Positions 1 to 10,400 of a DNA stretch of 64,000 nucleotides are shown here, piece by piece; positions within the stretch are counted from its first letter, which is position 1, and each line of letters starts with the position of its first letter. The stretch is taken from contig OZ251243.1 in NCBI GenBank assembly GCA_965240325.2, positions 186,001 to 250,000 on the forward strand, written 5' to 3'. This DNA comes from Rebecca billardiae RCC1528. Taxonomy: Eukaryota > Haptophyta. The position numbers and the translations under genes were made by a program. The notes under the pieces were generated by a model. It did no database searches and was not told where the DNA came from. It saw only the letters and a program-made list of their open reading frames with translations.

Positions 1-640
1 ACCCTCTGTCTCCAATCAGTACTTCGACAGACGAATCAGGGACGGTAATTTTCTCTCGTCTGAAGCCTGCATATTTAAAACACGAAGCCGGTCGAAGCGG
101 CACGAAGCCGGTTCTGCCGCGGGGCGGCGGATCGCGCAGGCCGCGCGAGCAACGATCCCCGCCGTCTACGCCTTCATGCGAGGCGCGAGAGCGGCCGATG
201 CGGATGGTGGAGTCTCTGCCTCCGCGTAGAAGACACCTGACCCTGTCCGCCCCGCTGACCAGGAGCCGCGCGGCAGCCGGCGCAACGGCGGCGCGGCGGT
301 GGCGCCAACCGAATACCGGGCTGCGCCGGCTCGGCTGCGAGTTCGCCATCTTCCACGAAGACACGAACGCGAGACAGCTGGCATGATGATGAGGAGGGCG
401 AAGATGATGTCTTGTTCCGATACGCCTCTCGCGGATTGGATCATGCTCAGCATGGTTACGTGCTCGGGCGCAAGCGCATCCAGTCCCTGCTGAGGCTGTA
501 AGGTTCCGGCAGCAAGCGGACGAGGTGGGGCGGTGCGAGCGCGATGCTGAGGCGAGCGGCAGAGCCCCTTCCAACTCGGATGCCATCAGAAGCTGCCTGC
601 GCGCCCGCGACGTCGAAGACTCAGCGGACAACCGGGCCAC

Positions 641-1200
641 GGTAGTGGTAGCGCGGGTGAGATCCAGCCACGCCCCGGAGGCTGTTGGCGGGCAGACCGT
701 GCGCGGCGCGGCTGCGCGGCTGCGATGCCACTTCTCGCTGGCTCGCGGCTACAGTCGGCTGCGTGGACTGATCCTAGTAGCGGGTGTGTGTGGAGGGCTA
801 GCCCGCCCGCGGTGGTGGTGGTAGCGCGTGTGACATCACAGCCGCGCCCAGGGCTGTCGAGTGCCGGCGGGCCAGGCGATCGCATGCTATTGCTGCGCGG
901 CTGCGACACTGCTGGCTCGCGGCCACAATTGGCCGCTGACAAGGGCGCGCGAGGGCTGGTTTCAATACTAGCAGCGGTTTGCGCGTGCGTGCGCGCGGAG
1001 CCTCTGCGCCTTTGCGCCGCAGGGCTCGGCTCAAGCCGGTGGTGAGGGTAGCGCGGGTGAGATCACAGCCGCGCCCAGTGGCTCAGCTCGGCTGGCGCGC
1101 GGCGGCGCCGAGCCGTGCGACGCTGCTCGGTGTCAGGCTGCACTCACGGCCGGAATCGGCCGCCGGCGAGGGCGCACGAGGGCCCAATAGACACGCCCCG
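641..1200 (+). repeat. Three diverged copies of a GC-rich repeat
   Basis: A core reading approximately GTAGCGCGGGTGAGATCACA followed by GCCGCGCCCAG recurs near 641, 811 and 1039, each followed by a variant of a gctgcgcggctgcgac-type tail and by a ggccgc-rich palindromic stretch. Spacing is irregular (about 170 and 230 bases) and identity is clearly below that of a fresh duplication. Origin unknown. Confidence 0.55.
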
Positions 1201-1559
1201 GCCCAGGCACGCCCCGGTCTGCCTCAAGCTGCTGATGGTCTGCCTCCAGGTGCTGCACCAGCTCGGCGGGCTGCGGCCGCGCGGCGGCGCCGAGAGCGGC
1301 TACGCGGGGACGGGGACGGGGAGCCGGCGGTGATGGCGGGAGCTGGGACAAACGAGCGGGCACGCAAGCTCACGAGCGGGCCACGCCGGGGCGGGCGCGC
1401 GACCACGAGCGGGCCATGCAGGGGCGGGCCAGGGGCGGCGGGCGCCGGCACGGCGGTGGCGGGAACCGGGACCGCCATTTTTTGCTCTTGCAGGCGCGCG
1501 TGGCGCTGGTCCGGGCGTTCGCTGCTCGGTCCGGCAGCCCGCTTCTGCGCGCTTCAGAA

Positions 1560-1583
1560 CGGCTTCAGCCGGGGCTGAAGCCG
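1560..1583. repeat. Perfect inverted repeat (hairpin)
   Basis: Ten-base arms CGGCTTCAGC and GCTGAAGCCG surround a four-base loop. It lies about 170 bases upstream of the transporter start. Function is unknown; it could be a regulatory palindrome or the end of a repeat. Confidence 0.6.
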
Positions 1584-1690
1584 TATGTGGGCAAAGACGA
1601 GATGAGACAGCCTCACACCTTGAAAACTTATGCCAGCTTCTTGTTTTCTATATGTGTACGAAGTGTATACAGGAGAGCTGCGCCCTCGTG

Positions 1691-1720
1691 CCTGTGTCTT
1701 TAAATCATAGAATTGGTCCG
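1691..1720 (+). promoter_or_regulatory. Shared TTAAATCATAGAAT motif upstream of transporter gene
   Basis: The segment contains TTAAATCATAGAATTGGTCC. A near-identical 29-base segment lies at 32605-32633, upstream of the REJ/GPS gene at 32867, and a weaker copy lies at 32364-32390. It is either a conserved promoter-proximal element or a remnant of a dispersed repeat; the sequence alone does not decide. Confidence 0.35.
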
Positions 1721-1750
1721 CTCTCGCTTCCAACCGGCCTTCGATCGGGC

Positions 1751-2947
1751 ATGCCATGGCAGCAGGTCGCCAGCGGCGTGGCGTGCTTGCTCGCTGCGCT
1801 GCTGTGCCTCGGCACGTGGCCATCGCTCCTCGAGCTCAGCGCGCGTCGTGGGCGCAACGCTGCGCTGGCGTTCGCCGACTACGTCAGCGCCTACTTCGGG
1901 CTGACGCTCGTCGTGGGCGCGCTGTGCGCGCGAGACGAGCTGCGCGCGCTCAGACGTGAGAGCGCACCGCTCGTGGCGGCTGCGCTCGGCGGCGGCGCGT
2001 GCCTGATGCTGGGCAACCTCTCGATGCAGCGCGCCGTCCGCGCAGGCGTGCCGCTCGGCGTGACGCTGCCGCTGCAGGCCTCGCTCACTGTGACGCTCGG
2101 CACGTGCGCCAACTACGCCCTGCAGCCGGCGCTCAACGAGCCAGCGCTGCTGCTCGCGGGCGTGCTCGCGTTCCTCGGCGCGATCTGGCTCTCGGCGCGC
2201 GCGCACGTGCTGCACGAGCGTGACGCGCGCGCGCGAGACGCGCGCGCCGCCACGCAGATGGCGCTGATCGACGCGCCGGCCACAGCTGCCGCGCGGCGTG
2301 GGCCGCGCGCCGGCGCGGCGCCGGCGTCGGACGCCGCGCCCCTCTTCGGCGCGGAGAAGCGGGCGGGCCCGCCGACGCCAGCGCGCGGCTCGGCCGCGTG
2401 CGGCCTCGCCATCGCCGCGGCTGGCGGCGTCGCGTTCGGCGCCTTCTCGCCGCTGTTCAACGTGGCGACCCACGACCAGCTCGACTGGCTGCGGCCGGGC
2501 GCGCGGCCGCTTGGGCTGTGGAGCGCCAACGTTTGCTTCGGCGCGGGCGTCGCGGCGTCGGCCGCGCTGGCGCACGCGCGCGCGCTGTGCGAGCACGCGC
2601 GCTCATCGGCGCTGCGCGGCGGGGCCCCGCTCCCCGCGTCCGACAGCCCAGCGCGCACGCCGTCGGCGCTCGCGCTGTGCGCGGGCCTGATCTGCGCCGC
2701 CGGCAACGCGCTCCAGTTTGCAGGCGGCATGCGCGCCGGCTTTGCGAGCGCGGACATCGTGCAGGCGTTCCCGCTCGTGGGCACGGTGTGGGCCACGCAG
2801 CTGCTCGGCGAGTTCCGAGGCGCGGCGCGCGCCACCGTGCGCGCCCTCGTTGGCGCGCACGCGGCGTACGCGCTCGCCGTCGTGCTCGTGGCCGCGAGCG
2901 CGCTGCTGGCACCATCTGCCGCCGTCCATCAGGCTCCGCCGTCGTGA
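1751..2947 (+). CDS. Ureide permease-like membrane transporter
   Basis: The predicted 398-residue protein is an integral membrane carrier of the ureide permease (UPS) family, known in plants for proton-coupled uptake of allantoin and other oxo-derivative nitrogen heterocycles. The first ATG that gives an N-terminal membrane helix is at 1751. About ten hydrophobic segments are visible, five on each side of a hydrophilic central loop (roughly residues 155-215), matching the family layout. Family-like stretches include CLGTWPSLLELSARRGR at the N-terminus, GACLMLGNLSMQRAV, and, after the loop, FSPLFNVATHDQ, which closely resembles the plant UPS signature around the sixth helix. The loop is Ala/Arg-rich and I see no Walker A motif in it, unlike plant UPS. 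The gene is intronless. The substrate is not readable from sequence; nitrogen scavenging is the likely role. Confidence 0.8.
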   Translation: MPWQQVASGVACLLAALLCLGTWPSLLELSARRGRNAALAFADYVSAYFGLTLVVGALCARDELRALRRESAPLVAAALGGGACLMLGNLSMQRAVRAGVPLGVTLPLQASLTVTLGTCANYALQPALNEPALLLAGVLAFLGAIWLSARAHVLHERDARARDARAATQMALIDAPATAAARRGPRAGAAPASDAAPLFGAEKRAGPPTPARGSAACGLAIAAAGGVAFGAFSPLFNVATHDQLDWLRPGARPLGLWSANVCFGAGVAASAALAHARALCEHARSSALRGGAPLPASDSPARTPSALALCAGLICAAGNALQFAGGMRAGFASADIVQAFPLVGTVWATQLLGEFRGAARATVRALVGAHAAYALAVVLVAASALLAPSAAVHQAPPS

Positions 2948-3308
2948 CGCAACCCACTGTCAACGGTGACCAGTCACTACCGCCCAGCGGCGGTGATGGC
3001 AGCGGACAGCAGTATACGACGTATATGTATGACTCGCCGCCAGCGAGCGGCAATCATAATATACGATGGCATATCTGACGATGTCTTGACGATTGTTGAT
3101 GACGACGATGAGCGCATGGACGGCGTCGAATTCGACAATAAATCAATAATTCGTCCATTGTCGAATTTCAGTTGATGATGGAGATTGCGATCTGCGATCA
3201 CGTATCGGTCCGTTTCCTACGCGAAACTTGGGCCTGTGGCGCGAATCTGAGATTCTTGCGCGCCAAGCGTCGCGCGTGGCCCTGCTCACCACCACCGGCC
3301 TGCTCCTG
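2948..3308. other. Intergenic region between two + strand genes
   Basis: AT-richer than the flanking genes, with no coding signal. It holds an inverted repeat at 3129-3167 and probably the 3' end of the transporter gene and the promoter of the CRAL-TRIO gene. Confidence 0.6.
3129..3167. repeat. Inverted repeat upstream of CRAL-TRIO gene
   Basis: Eleven-base arms AATTCGACAAT and ATTGTCGAATT enclose a 17-base AT-rich loop. It sits about 140 bases before the downstream ATG. It could be a terminator or processing structure of the upstream gene, or a short repeat. Confidence 0.55.
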
Positions 3309-4319
3309 ATGGCGCGCGTGAGTGCGCCGGCCCCGGTGGACCCCGAGCTCTTCGGCGTGCAGCCCGCTGGGTTCGACCCGAAGCGCAACCAGCGCTTCGC
3401 GTACGCCACGCTCGAGGCGCGCTTCGCCGCGGAGCTCACCGCCGTGCGCGAGCTGCTGTCCGCGGACGGCGTCGACCCGTCCGACCCGGGCGCGCCCGCC
3501 GAGTGGGGCGACGCGCACCTGCTGCGGTACGTGCTCGGGTTCGGCAGCGCGGAGGCGGCCGCCGAGGCATTCAAGCGCTCGCGCGAGTGGATGCGCGAGC
3601 ACGACGGTGACCAGCGCCGCGCGCAGTACGCGGCGGGCGCGCCGCTCGAGTTTGCTCGGCTCACGCTGATGCGCCAGCTCGCGCCGATGCAGCGGATCGG
3701 CGAGGACCACCACGGCTGCCCGGTGATCGTGTACTACCTGGGGCAGCTCAAGCCGCGCCAGCTGATGGCGCACTTCTCCTTCGACGACGTGCGCGCCTTC
3801 AACATGATGGCGACCGAGCGCACGTACTGCGGGCTGATGGCGCGCTCCACCGCCGCGCGCTGCCTCAAGCGCAGCGTGGTCGTGCTCGACCTGGGCGGCG
3901 TCGGGCTGAACATGCTCGCGCCGCGCGCGCTCGCGAACCTGCGCGCGATCGTCTCCGAGCTCACCACCGTGTACATCGAGATGGTCGACCGCGTCTTCTT
4001 CGTGCGCATGCCGATCGCCGCATGGGTGCAGTCGATGGCGCTCTCGTTCGCGCCCGCGCGCTCGCACCACAAGTTCCAGTTCCTCGGCAACGACTTCGCG
4101 GAGGAGCTCGCGCAGTACGTGCCGCGCGAGCGGCTGCCCGAGGCGCTGCTCACGGGGGTGCCGCCCGCAGGCGGCTGGGGCCTCGAGGACGGCGACGTGG
4201 ACACCGCGCTCGCGGCCGTGCCCGCTCCCGCCGGCCGCGCCGAGCCGGCCGCGGCGGACGACGAGGACGAGGACGCCGCATTCGCCGACGCGGCCGAAGC
4301 CCCGGCGGCGGTGCGCTGA
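3309..4319 (+). CDS. CRAL-TRIO (Sec14-like) lipid-binding protein
   Basis: The predicted 336-residue soluble protein matches the CRAL-TRIO lipid-binding fold used by Sec14-type phosphatidylinositol/phosphatidylcholine transfer proteins. The first in-frame ATG is at 3309; the frame is open further upstream but without an ATG. Residues 50-110 form a helical N-terminal part (AHLLRYVLGFGSAEAAAEAF). The core at roughly 120-290 contains GCPVIVYYLGQ, SVVVLDLGGVGLNML, TTVYIEMVDRVFFVRMP and HHKFQFLGNDFAEELAQYV, in the order expected of the family, although the usual YPE is YIE here. The C-terminus is a highly acidic Asp/Glu/Ala tail (last about 40 residues), possibly a flexible or interaction tail. 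No signal peptide or membrane helix is seen, so it is probably cytosolic or peripheral on membranes. The ligand is not predictable. Confidence 0.8.
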   Translation: MARVSAPAPVDPELFGVQPAGFDPKRNQRFAYATLEARFAAELTAVRELLSADGVDPSDPGAPAEWGDAHLLRYVLGFGSAEAAAEAFKRSREWMREHDGDQRRAQYAAGAPLEFARLTLMRQLAPMQRIGEDHHGCPVIVYYLGQLKPRQLMAHFSFDDVRAFNMMATERTYCGLMARSTAARCLKRSVVVLDLGGVGLNMLAPRALANLRAIVSELTTVYIEMVDRVFFVRMPIAAWVQSMALSFAPARSHHKFQFLGNDFAEELAQYVPRERLPEALLTGVPPAGGWGLEDGDVDTALAAVPAPAGRAEPAAADDEDEDAAFADAAEAPAAVR

Positions 4320-5031
4320 GCAATCGCGCGATGGGAGTGCGGGACGTGCGCGTCGGCATCGAGGCGCTTTCGGTAGAGTAGTCGTGGCAGTCCGCCAGCG
4401 CGGGGCGCGCGTCACGGAGAGTTCAGAGGCGTGATGTGATGGCGGCCGATCGCCTATCGCGCCATGCGCCTGCGAGTGTGCCACGCCGCCGGCGCCGTGT
4501 TATACGACGAAGCCTGCTGACACTGCTAGCTCAGCGCGCAGCACGTACCAGTCGCCGTAGTCGTCGTCATCATATCAGGTGCCGGCGGCGGCGGCGCGCT
4601 ATATCCGAGCGCGCGGCGCTGGAGTTGGCAGCTGGGCACGGTCCCGGATCCGGCAGTCCGCAGTGCCCGGGCGGCCCGCCCGAAGGCCCTGGCACGGCCA
4701 GACTGATTGCTCGCGCAGCACAGCGTTACGACTGCGCTATATATATATATACTGCGCAATGAAGCGGCTACTCTGAAATGACCGAGGACGCGAAGCGCGC
4801 GAGCGCCCAAGGAGCACCCTTAGCGAATGGCGGGCGACAACCGTACGAACGAACGTGCGTCCGGACGCAGCCGCTCCCTAGGGCTAGGCGCGGCTGCGGC
4901 CCCGGGGCGCTCTTTCAGCCGCGCGCCCTCCCGCCGCCGTGGGTTTGCGCCACAAGCCCGGTGCTCAGCCCGGCCAGCAGCGCCGTGCCGCCGCCGCTGT
5001 AACACCCGGCCGCACCGCGCGGCGCGCGCGG
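4320..5031. other. Intergenic region between convergent genes
   Basis: It separates two converging genes, so it should hold both 3' ends. A short (TA)n run lies at about 4738-4752. No gene, RNA or convincing terminator structure is seen. Confidence 0.6.
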
Positions 5032-5651
5032 CTACTGCTGCGGCTGCGGCGCGCCTCCGCCCTCCGCGTCCGTGTCCTCGCGCGGCGGCGGCGGCGGCGC
5101 GCGCATCTGGCGCAGCCGCGCGCGCACGCGCGGCAGCGCCCACCACGCGAGCACGAGGCCGGCGGGCTCGAGCACGCACAGCGCGAGCGCGAGCGCCGCG
5201 CCCCACGCGCCGAGCATCGGCCGGAGCGCGGCGCTCGGCACCGCGTCCGCGCCCACGATGACGAGGACGGCGAGGGCTGCGCTCAGCGTGAGCAGCCCGG
5301 CCCACAGCAGCGGCGGGCGCGCACGCCTCGGCGGCGGCGTGCACGCCCACCTCCGCCCGACGTGCTTCTTCTCCAGCCGGCCGGTGGCCGCCATCTCGCG
5401 CGCGTGCTGCCTCCCGTACCACTCGACCAGCTCGGCCTCGTCCACGCGCCAGTCGCCCGACGCGTCCAGCGCGCGCACGAGCGCGCGCGTCTCGAACTGC
5501 GTGAGCGGGTCTCCCAGCTCGGTCATCAGCGTGGACAGGGTGCGCTCATCCAGCAGCGCGTCGTCCGCCGAGTCGAAGGAGTCGAAGATGGTGCGCAGCG
5601 CGCGCAGCTCGCGCGCGTGCAGCGCGGACACGGAGACGCGCCGCCGCGCGC

Positions 5652-5682
<31 letters not shown>

Positions 5683-7391
5683 GCTGAGCCGGCGCGCGCC
5701 CTCGACGCTGCGCCGGCGCGCAGATGAGCGCGCGCGGCGCACCGCGCCGCGCGCGCGCGCGCCGAGCGGCGCGCGCGGCGGCGAGGGCGCGCGCGGCGGC
5801 GAGGGCGGCGGCGAGGCGGGCGGCGCGCGCGCCGCGCCGCCCTCCGCCTCCTCCGCCTCCGCCACCTCCGGCAGGCGCGGCGGCGGCGAGCGCGCCGCGG
5901 CCGGCGGCGGCGGCGCCATCCGCGTGCGCCGCGCGCCCGGCGCGCGCGCGGACGCGCCGCCGCCGCTGGGCACGCGGCCGGCGCGCTCCGGCGTCACGCG
6001 GCCGTACGCGCGCGTCGGCGCGGCGAGCGCGGCGGCGGCGCCGACGCGCGGCGGCGTGAGCGGCGGCGGCGTCCCGCTCACCGCGCCGACGGCCGGCGTC
6101 TGCGCGGCGGGCGCAGCACCGTCGGCGCGCGCGGGCGGCGGCATGCGCGTGCGCGCCGGCGAGCGCGCCGGCGACGGCGCAAAGGACGCGGCCGAGGCCG
6201 GCGGCGCGGCGCGCGCCGGCGAGACCGGCGTCGCGACTGGCCCCGCAAACCGCGCGCCGCCGCCGCCGGCCGGCGGCGGCGCGACCAGCCGCGGCGGCGC
6301 GCCCTGCCGCGCTGCGCCGCCGGCCGGCACCGAGCGCGCAGGCACGGAGGGCGGGCGCGGCAGGATGAGCGGCGCGCGCGGCGGCGCGGCAGCGGGCGCG
6401 GCGCCGCCGGCCGGCGAGGCCGCGACGGCGGCGGGCGCGACGCGCGGCATGAGCGCCGGCGCGCTCGTTGGCGGCGGCGTGCGCAGCAGCGCGCCGCGCT
6501 GCGCCGGCGGCAGCCGCGTCGGCGTCACCCGATCGCACCCGCCGTGCGTCGAGCCGCTGCCGAGGCTGCCGTGCGTGCGGACGGCCGGCGATGCGTGTGG
6601 GAGGCTGCCGCCGCCGTGCGCGCCGACGCGCGGCGATGCGGGCGCGGTGGAGAGGTCGGTGAAGCCGGCGCAGGGCTCGGCGCGCTCGGAGCCCCAGAGC
6701 AGCGAGCTCACGCTGCTGCCGCTCGAGCGGCGCGAGAGAGCGCGCACCGGCCGCGCGGCGGCGGCGGCCGCGGCGGCGGCGGCGGCGAGGCAGCAGCCGT
6801 CGCCGCCACCGCCGCCATCGGCGTCGGCGTCGGCGGCACCACGCGCACTCAGCGCCGGCGGCGCGACGCGGCCGCGTCGCCCCTCCGCCTCCGCGCCCAA
6901 CCTCGACGGCGCGGACGCGGTCGACTGCCGCCGTCGCTGCTGCTGCGCGGCCGAGCCGTCGGCACCGCCGGCGGGCGGCGGCGCGGCGGCAAAGGTGGCG
7001 GCGGCGCGCAGCGTGCGCTGCTGCTGCTGCTGCTGCTGCTGCTGCGCCATCGAACTCTCGAGGCGGAGCGCAAAGCTCGCCGTCGGCGCGATCGCGCGCG
7101 CCGCGCGATTCGCCGCCTTCGCCGCCCTCGCCGCCGCGGCCTCGGCCGCGCCGGCGGCGGCGGGCGCGGCGGCGCTCGCGGCCGCGGCGCTCTCCGCCGC
7201 TGCCCCGACGGCGCGCCGCAGCGCCTCCAGGTCCGCCTCGAGGATGCGGACGATGGTGTCGCGCAGTGCGCGGTACAGCCGCACGGTGGGCGGCGGCGGC
7301 TCGCGCGAGGAGGCGAGCGCGCCGCGCAGCAGCCGCGCGCACGCGAGCGCCGCGACGCCCGCCACCGCGATCAGCGCGGCGGCGCCGCCCA

Positions 7392-7425
<34 letters not shown>

Positions 7426-10400
7426 TGACAGGGCGCGCGGCTGCCCTGGCGGCGTGAAGAGCTGAAGCGCCACGGCGAGCATGAAAAAGAGCGCGGCGAA
7501 GACGGACTGCACGAGCAGCGCGCGCTGCGCCGGCTGCTCCGCGGGGGTGAGCAGCACCGCGAGCAGCGAGTGCTCGTCGGCGAGCAGCGAGCCCAGCCCG
7601 CCCGCAATCTCGTCGCACGAGATTGCGGCCGGCCGCGGCCGCGGCTGCCGCGCCGAGCGCGCCCGCCGCGCGGGCGAGTGTTCGAGCGGCGGCGGCTCGG
7701 CCTCGGCGCCCTCGGGCTCGACGCGGGCGAGCCCCGGCGCCGAGCCCTCGCTGCGCGCGTCCTCCTCCGCCTCCTCCTCCGACCCCGAGTCGGCGGCGCT
7801 CACGCCGGCGCCGCCGCCGCCGAGGCTCGGGCGCGCGCGCGGCGAGGGCGCGCCGCCCACGCGCGCGCGCGCGCCGTCGGCGAGCGCGGCGCCGCGCGGC
7901 GTCGGCGCGTGCTGAGCGCCGCCGTCGGGCTCGACGCGCGCCAGCCCCGGCGCCGAGCCCTCGCTGCGCGCGTCCTCCTCCGGCTCGGCGCCGGCGCCGC
8001 CGCCGCCGCCGCGCTCGGCGGCGCCGCCAAGCCGCTCAGCGAGCGCGCGCGCCGTCAGCTGGCGCGGCGCGCCCTCCGGCGCAAAGGTGACCGAGGACGA
8101 TTCTCTCGGGGGGGCCTCCGCCTCGGCGCGCGGCGCGGCGTCGTGGGGCAGCGCGCGCGAGAGCGACGCGGCGGAGTGCAGCCGCGTGAGCACGAACGAG
8201 CGCCTCGCCTCCGCCTTCTCCACCACCGCGCGCGAGTGCCGGCCGCGCACCGAGCCCTCCGCCGCGGCCGTTGCGCCCGCGCTCGCGCGCTCGGCGCGGT
8301 ACCAGCGCGCGTGCCGCCGCCTCGCGCGCGCGTCCATCAGCGACGCGAGGGCGAGGAGCGCGCCGTTGAGCCCGACGAGCAGGTACACGAGCCGCGGCAC
8401 CGTGCGCGCGGCGAGCGAGACGACCACGTCGAACGCCACCTGCGCGATGCCCGGACTCACTCCGTCCGGACTCGCGGCGGCGAGCGCGGTGCCGGCGCCG
8501 CCGCCGTCGCCGCCGCCCGCGTCGCCGCCGCCCGTCGGCGGCGGCTCGCCCACGCCGGCGAACTCGGTGAGGTGCGTGCACGCGCAGTACAGCAGCGGCA
8601 GCTGGGCGAGCGGCGCGTTCGCGCCCACCTCCGCCGCGTCCTCCGGCGGCGCCACCGCCTCGCACCCGTCCGCCCGCCACGCCGCCGCCCGCAGATCCCA
8701 GTAGCGGCACTCGGCGGCGGAGCGGACGGCGGCGGCGCTCAGGCCGGCGCGCGGCGGCACGGCGATCAGCAGCGGCTGCGGCAGGGCGGAGATCGCGATC
8801 TCGTCGCCGCCCGCCGCGCGCAGCGACACGGTGAACACGTGCGTGAGCACCTCGCTCCCCGCGCCGTCCGCCAGCACCAGCCCGCCGTCCTCGCCGCCCG
8901 ACGCGCCGTCCGTGCGCGTGCGCAGGTCGCGCGCGACCGAGCTGAGCACAACGTCGACGCCTGCGGCGAGCGAGAGGTTGCCCAGGAAGGCGAGCACGTC
9001 GGCGCGGACGAGCAGCCCGCCGTGCGCGTCGAGCGCGGGGATCCACCGCCCGCTGATCAGCTCGGCCGCCTCCACGCGCACCGCGCTCACGTTGAGCGAC
9101 AGTCCGGGCAGCTGCACCGCCGCCTCGCCCGGCACGGCGCCGGCGAGCGCGGCCGCGCCGAGCGCGCCGAGCGCCGCCGCGGTCGCGTCGGCGAGCGCGT
9201 CGGCCTGCGCGTCGGAGAGCGGCGCCGGGTCGACGCCGAGCGCCACGTCGATCGCGCCCGCGAGCGCGGGCGCCGCGCCGGGCGCCGCGCCCACCGCCGC
9301 CACCGCAGCCGCGAGCCGCGCCGCATGCTCGAGCGCCTCGATCGCCGCGCCGCCGCCGAGCGAGATGGGCGCGCGCAGCACGGCCGCGAGCGAAGCCGCC
9401 GCCTGCGCGAGGCTCGAGGGCGTGCGCGGCGTGACCTCCGCCGCGCCGATCGAGAGCTCGAGCAGCGCGTCGCGCGCCGCCGCCAGCTCGGCCTCGCTCA
9501 GCCGGCCGCCGACCGCGAGCAGCGGCGGCGGCGACGGCGGCGGCGGCGGCGGCGGCATCGGCGCGCCGGCGCCGCCAGTGCCGCCGCCGCCGCCGCCGCT
9601 CGCGCCGCCGCCGCCGCCGCTCCCGTAGGAGTCGCTCACGAGCCAGACGAGCACGTCGAGCAGCCGGTACGCCTGTTCCGCGTCGCCGGCGTCGACGGCG
9701 GCGCGCGCCCGCTCGAGCAGCGAGGCGAGCGCCGCGGACGCGTCGTCGAGCTGCGCGGGCGGCAGCACGCGCGCGGCCGCGTCCGCGCTCGCCACCGCCG
9801 CCCACGCGTCCTGCACCGCCACGCGCACCGTCAGGTTGGCCGCGGGCAGCAGCACGCCGTAGAGGAACGGGCTGAGGCCCGCTGTGCGCAGCGCCACGCT
9901 CGTCGACGCGCCGCCCTCGGCGGCCGAGTAGCCAAACGCGTAACGCAGCGGCAGGTCCTCCGCGTCGTCCGCCCAGCCGGGCGCGCTCAGCTCGAAGAGC
10001 GTCGACAGAGCGACCCCCTCCGGCGGCTGCACGCGCAGCCCGCCGCCAAACGGCGGGCGGTTCATCACCACGAGCACCGAGCTGAGCGCGGGCTGGTCGG
10101 CGCCGCTCACCGTCAGCTCGAACACGTACGTCGCGCCCGGCGCGAGCGCGCCCGAGCGGAACGCGAGGCTCGGCCCCGCCGCGCCGGTCGTCGTGACGGC
10201 CGCGTCGTCATGCAGGTCGACGGCCGCGTCGGCGAGCGCGCCGCCCGCGCCGACGAGCATCGCGCGCCACGCGTAGCTGTACGTGAGCACGCCGCGCGCG
10301 GCGAGCCGCGCGGACGCCTCGTCCAGCGCGGTCGAGAGGACCAGCCTGTGCTCGGGCAGCTCGAAGGTCGGGCTGTACTTGGGCCGAGCCAGCGGCGCGA

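Larger units (their letters stand above)
1..1750. other. Non-coding left flank with diverged repeats
   Basis: No credible gene is seen; the open frames here are short, arginine- and alanine-rich and lack any recognisable domain. The first 120 bases are less GC-rich than the rest. The stretch holds diverged repeats (641-1200), a perfect hairpin at 1560-1583, and an AT-richer segment just before the transporter start that may contain its promoter. Confidence 0.6.
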
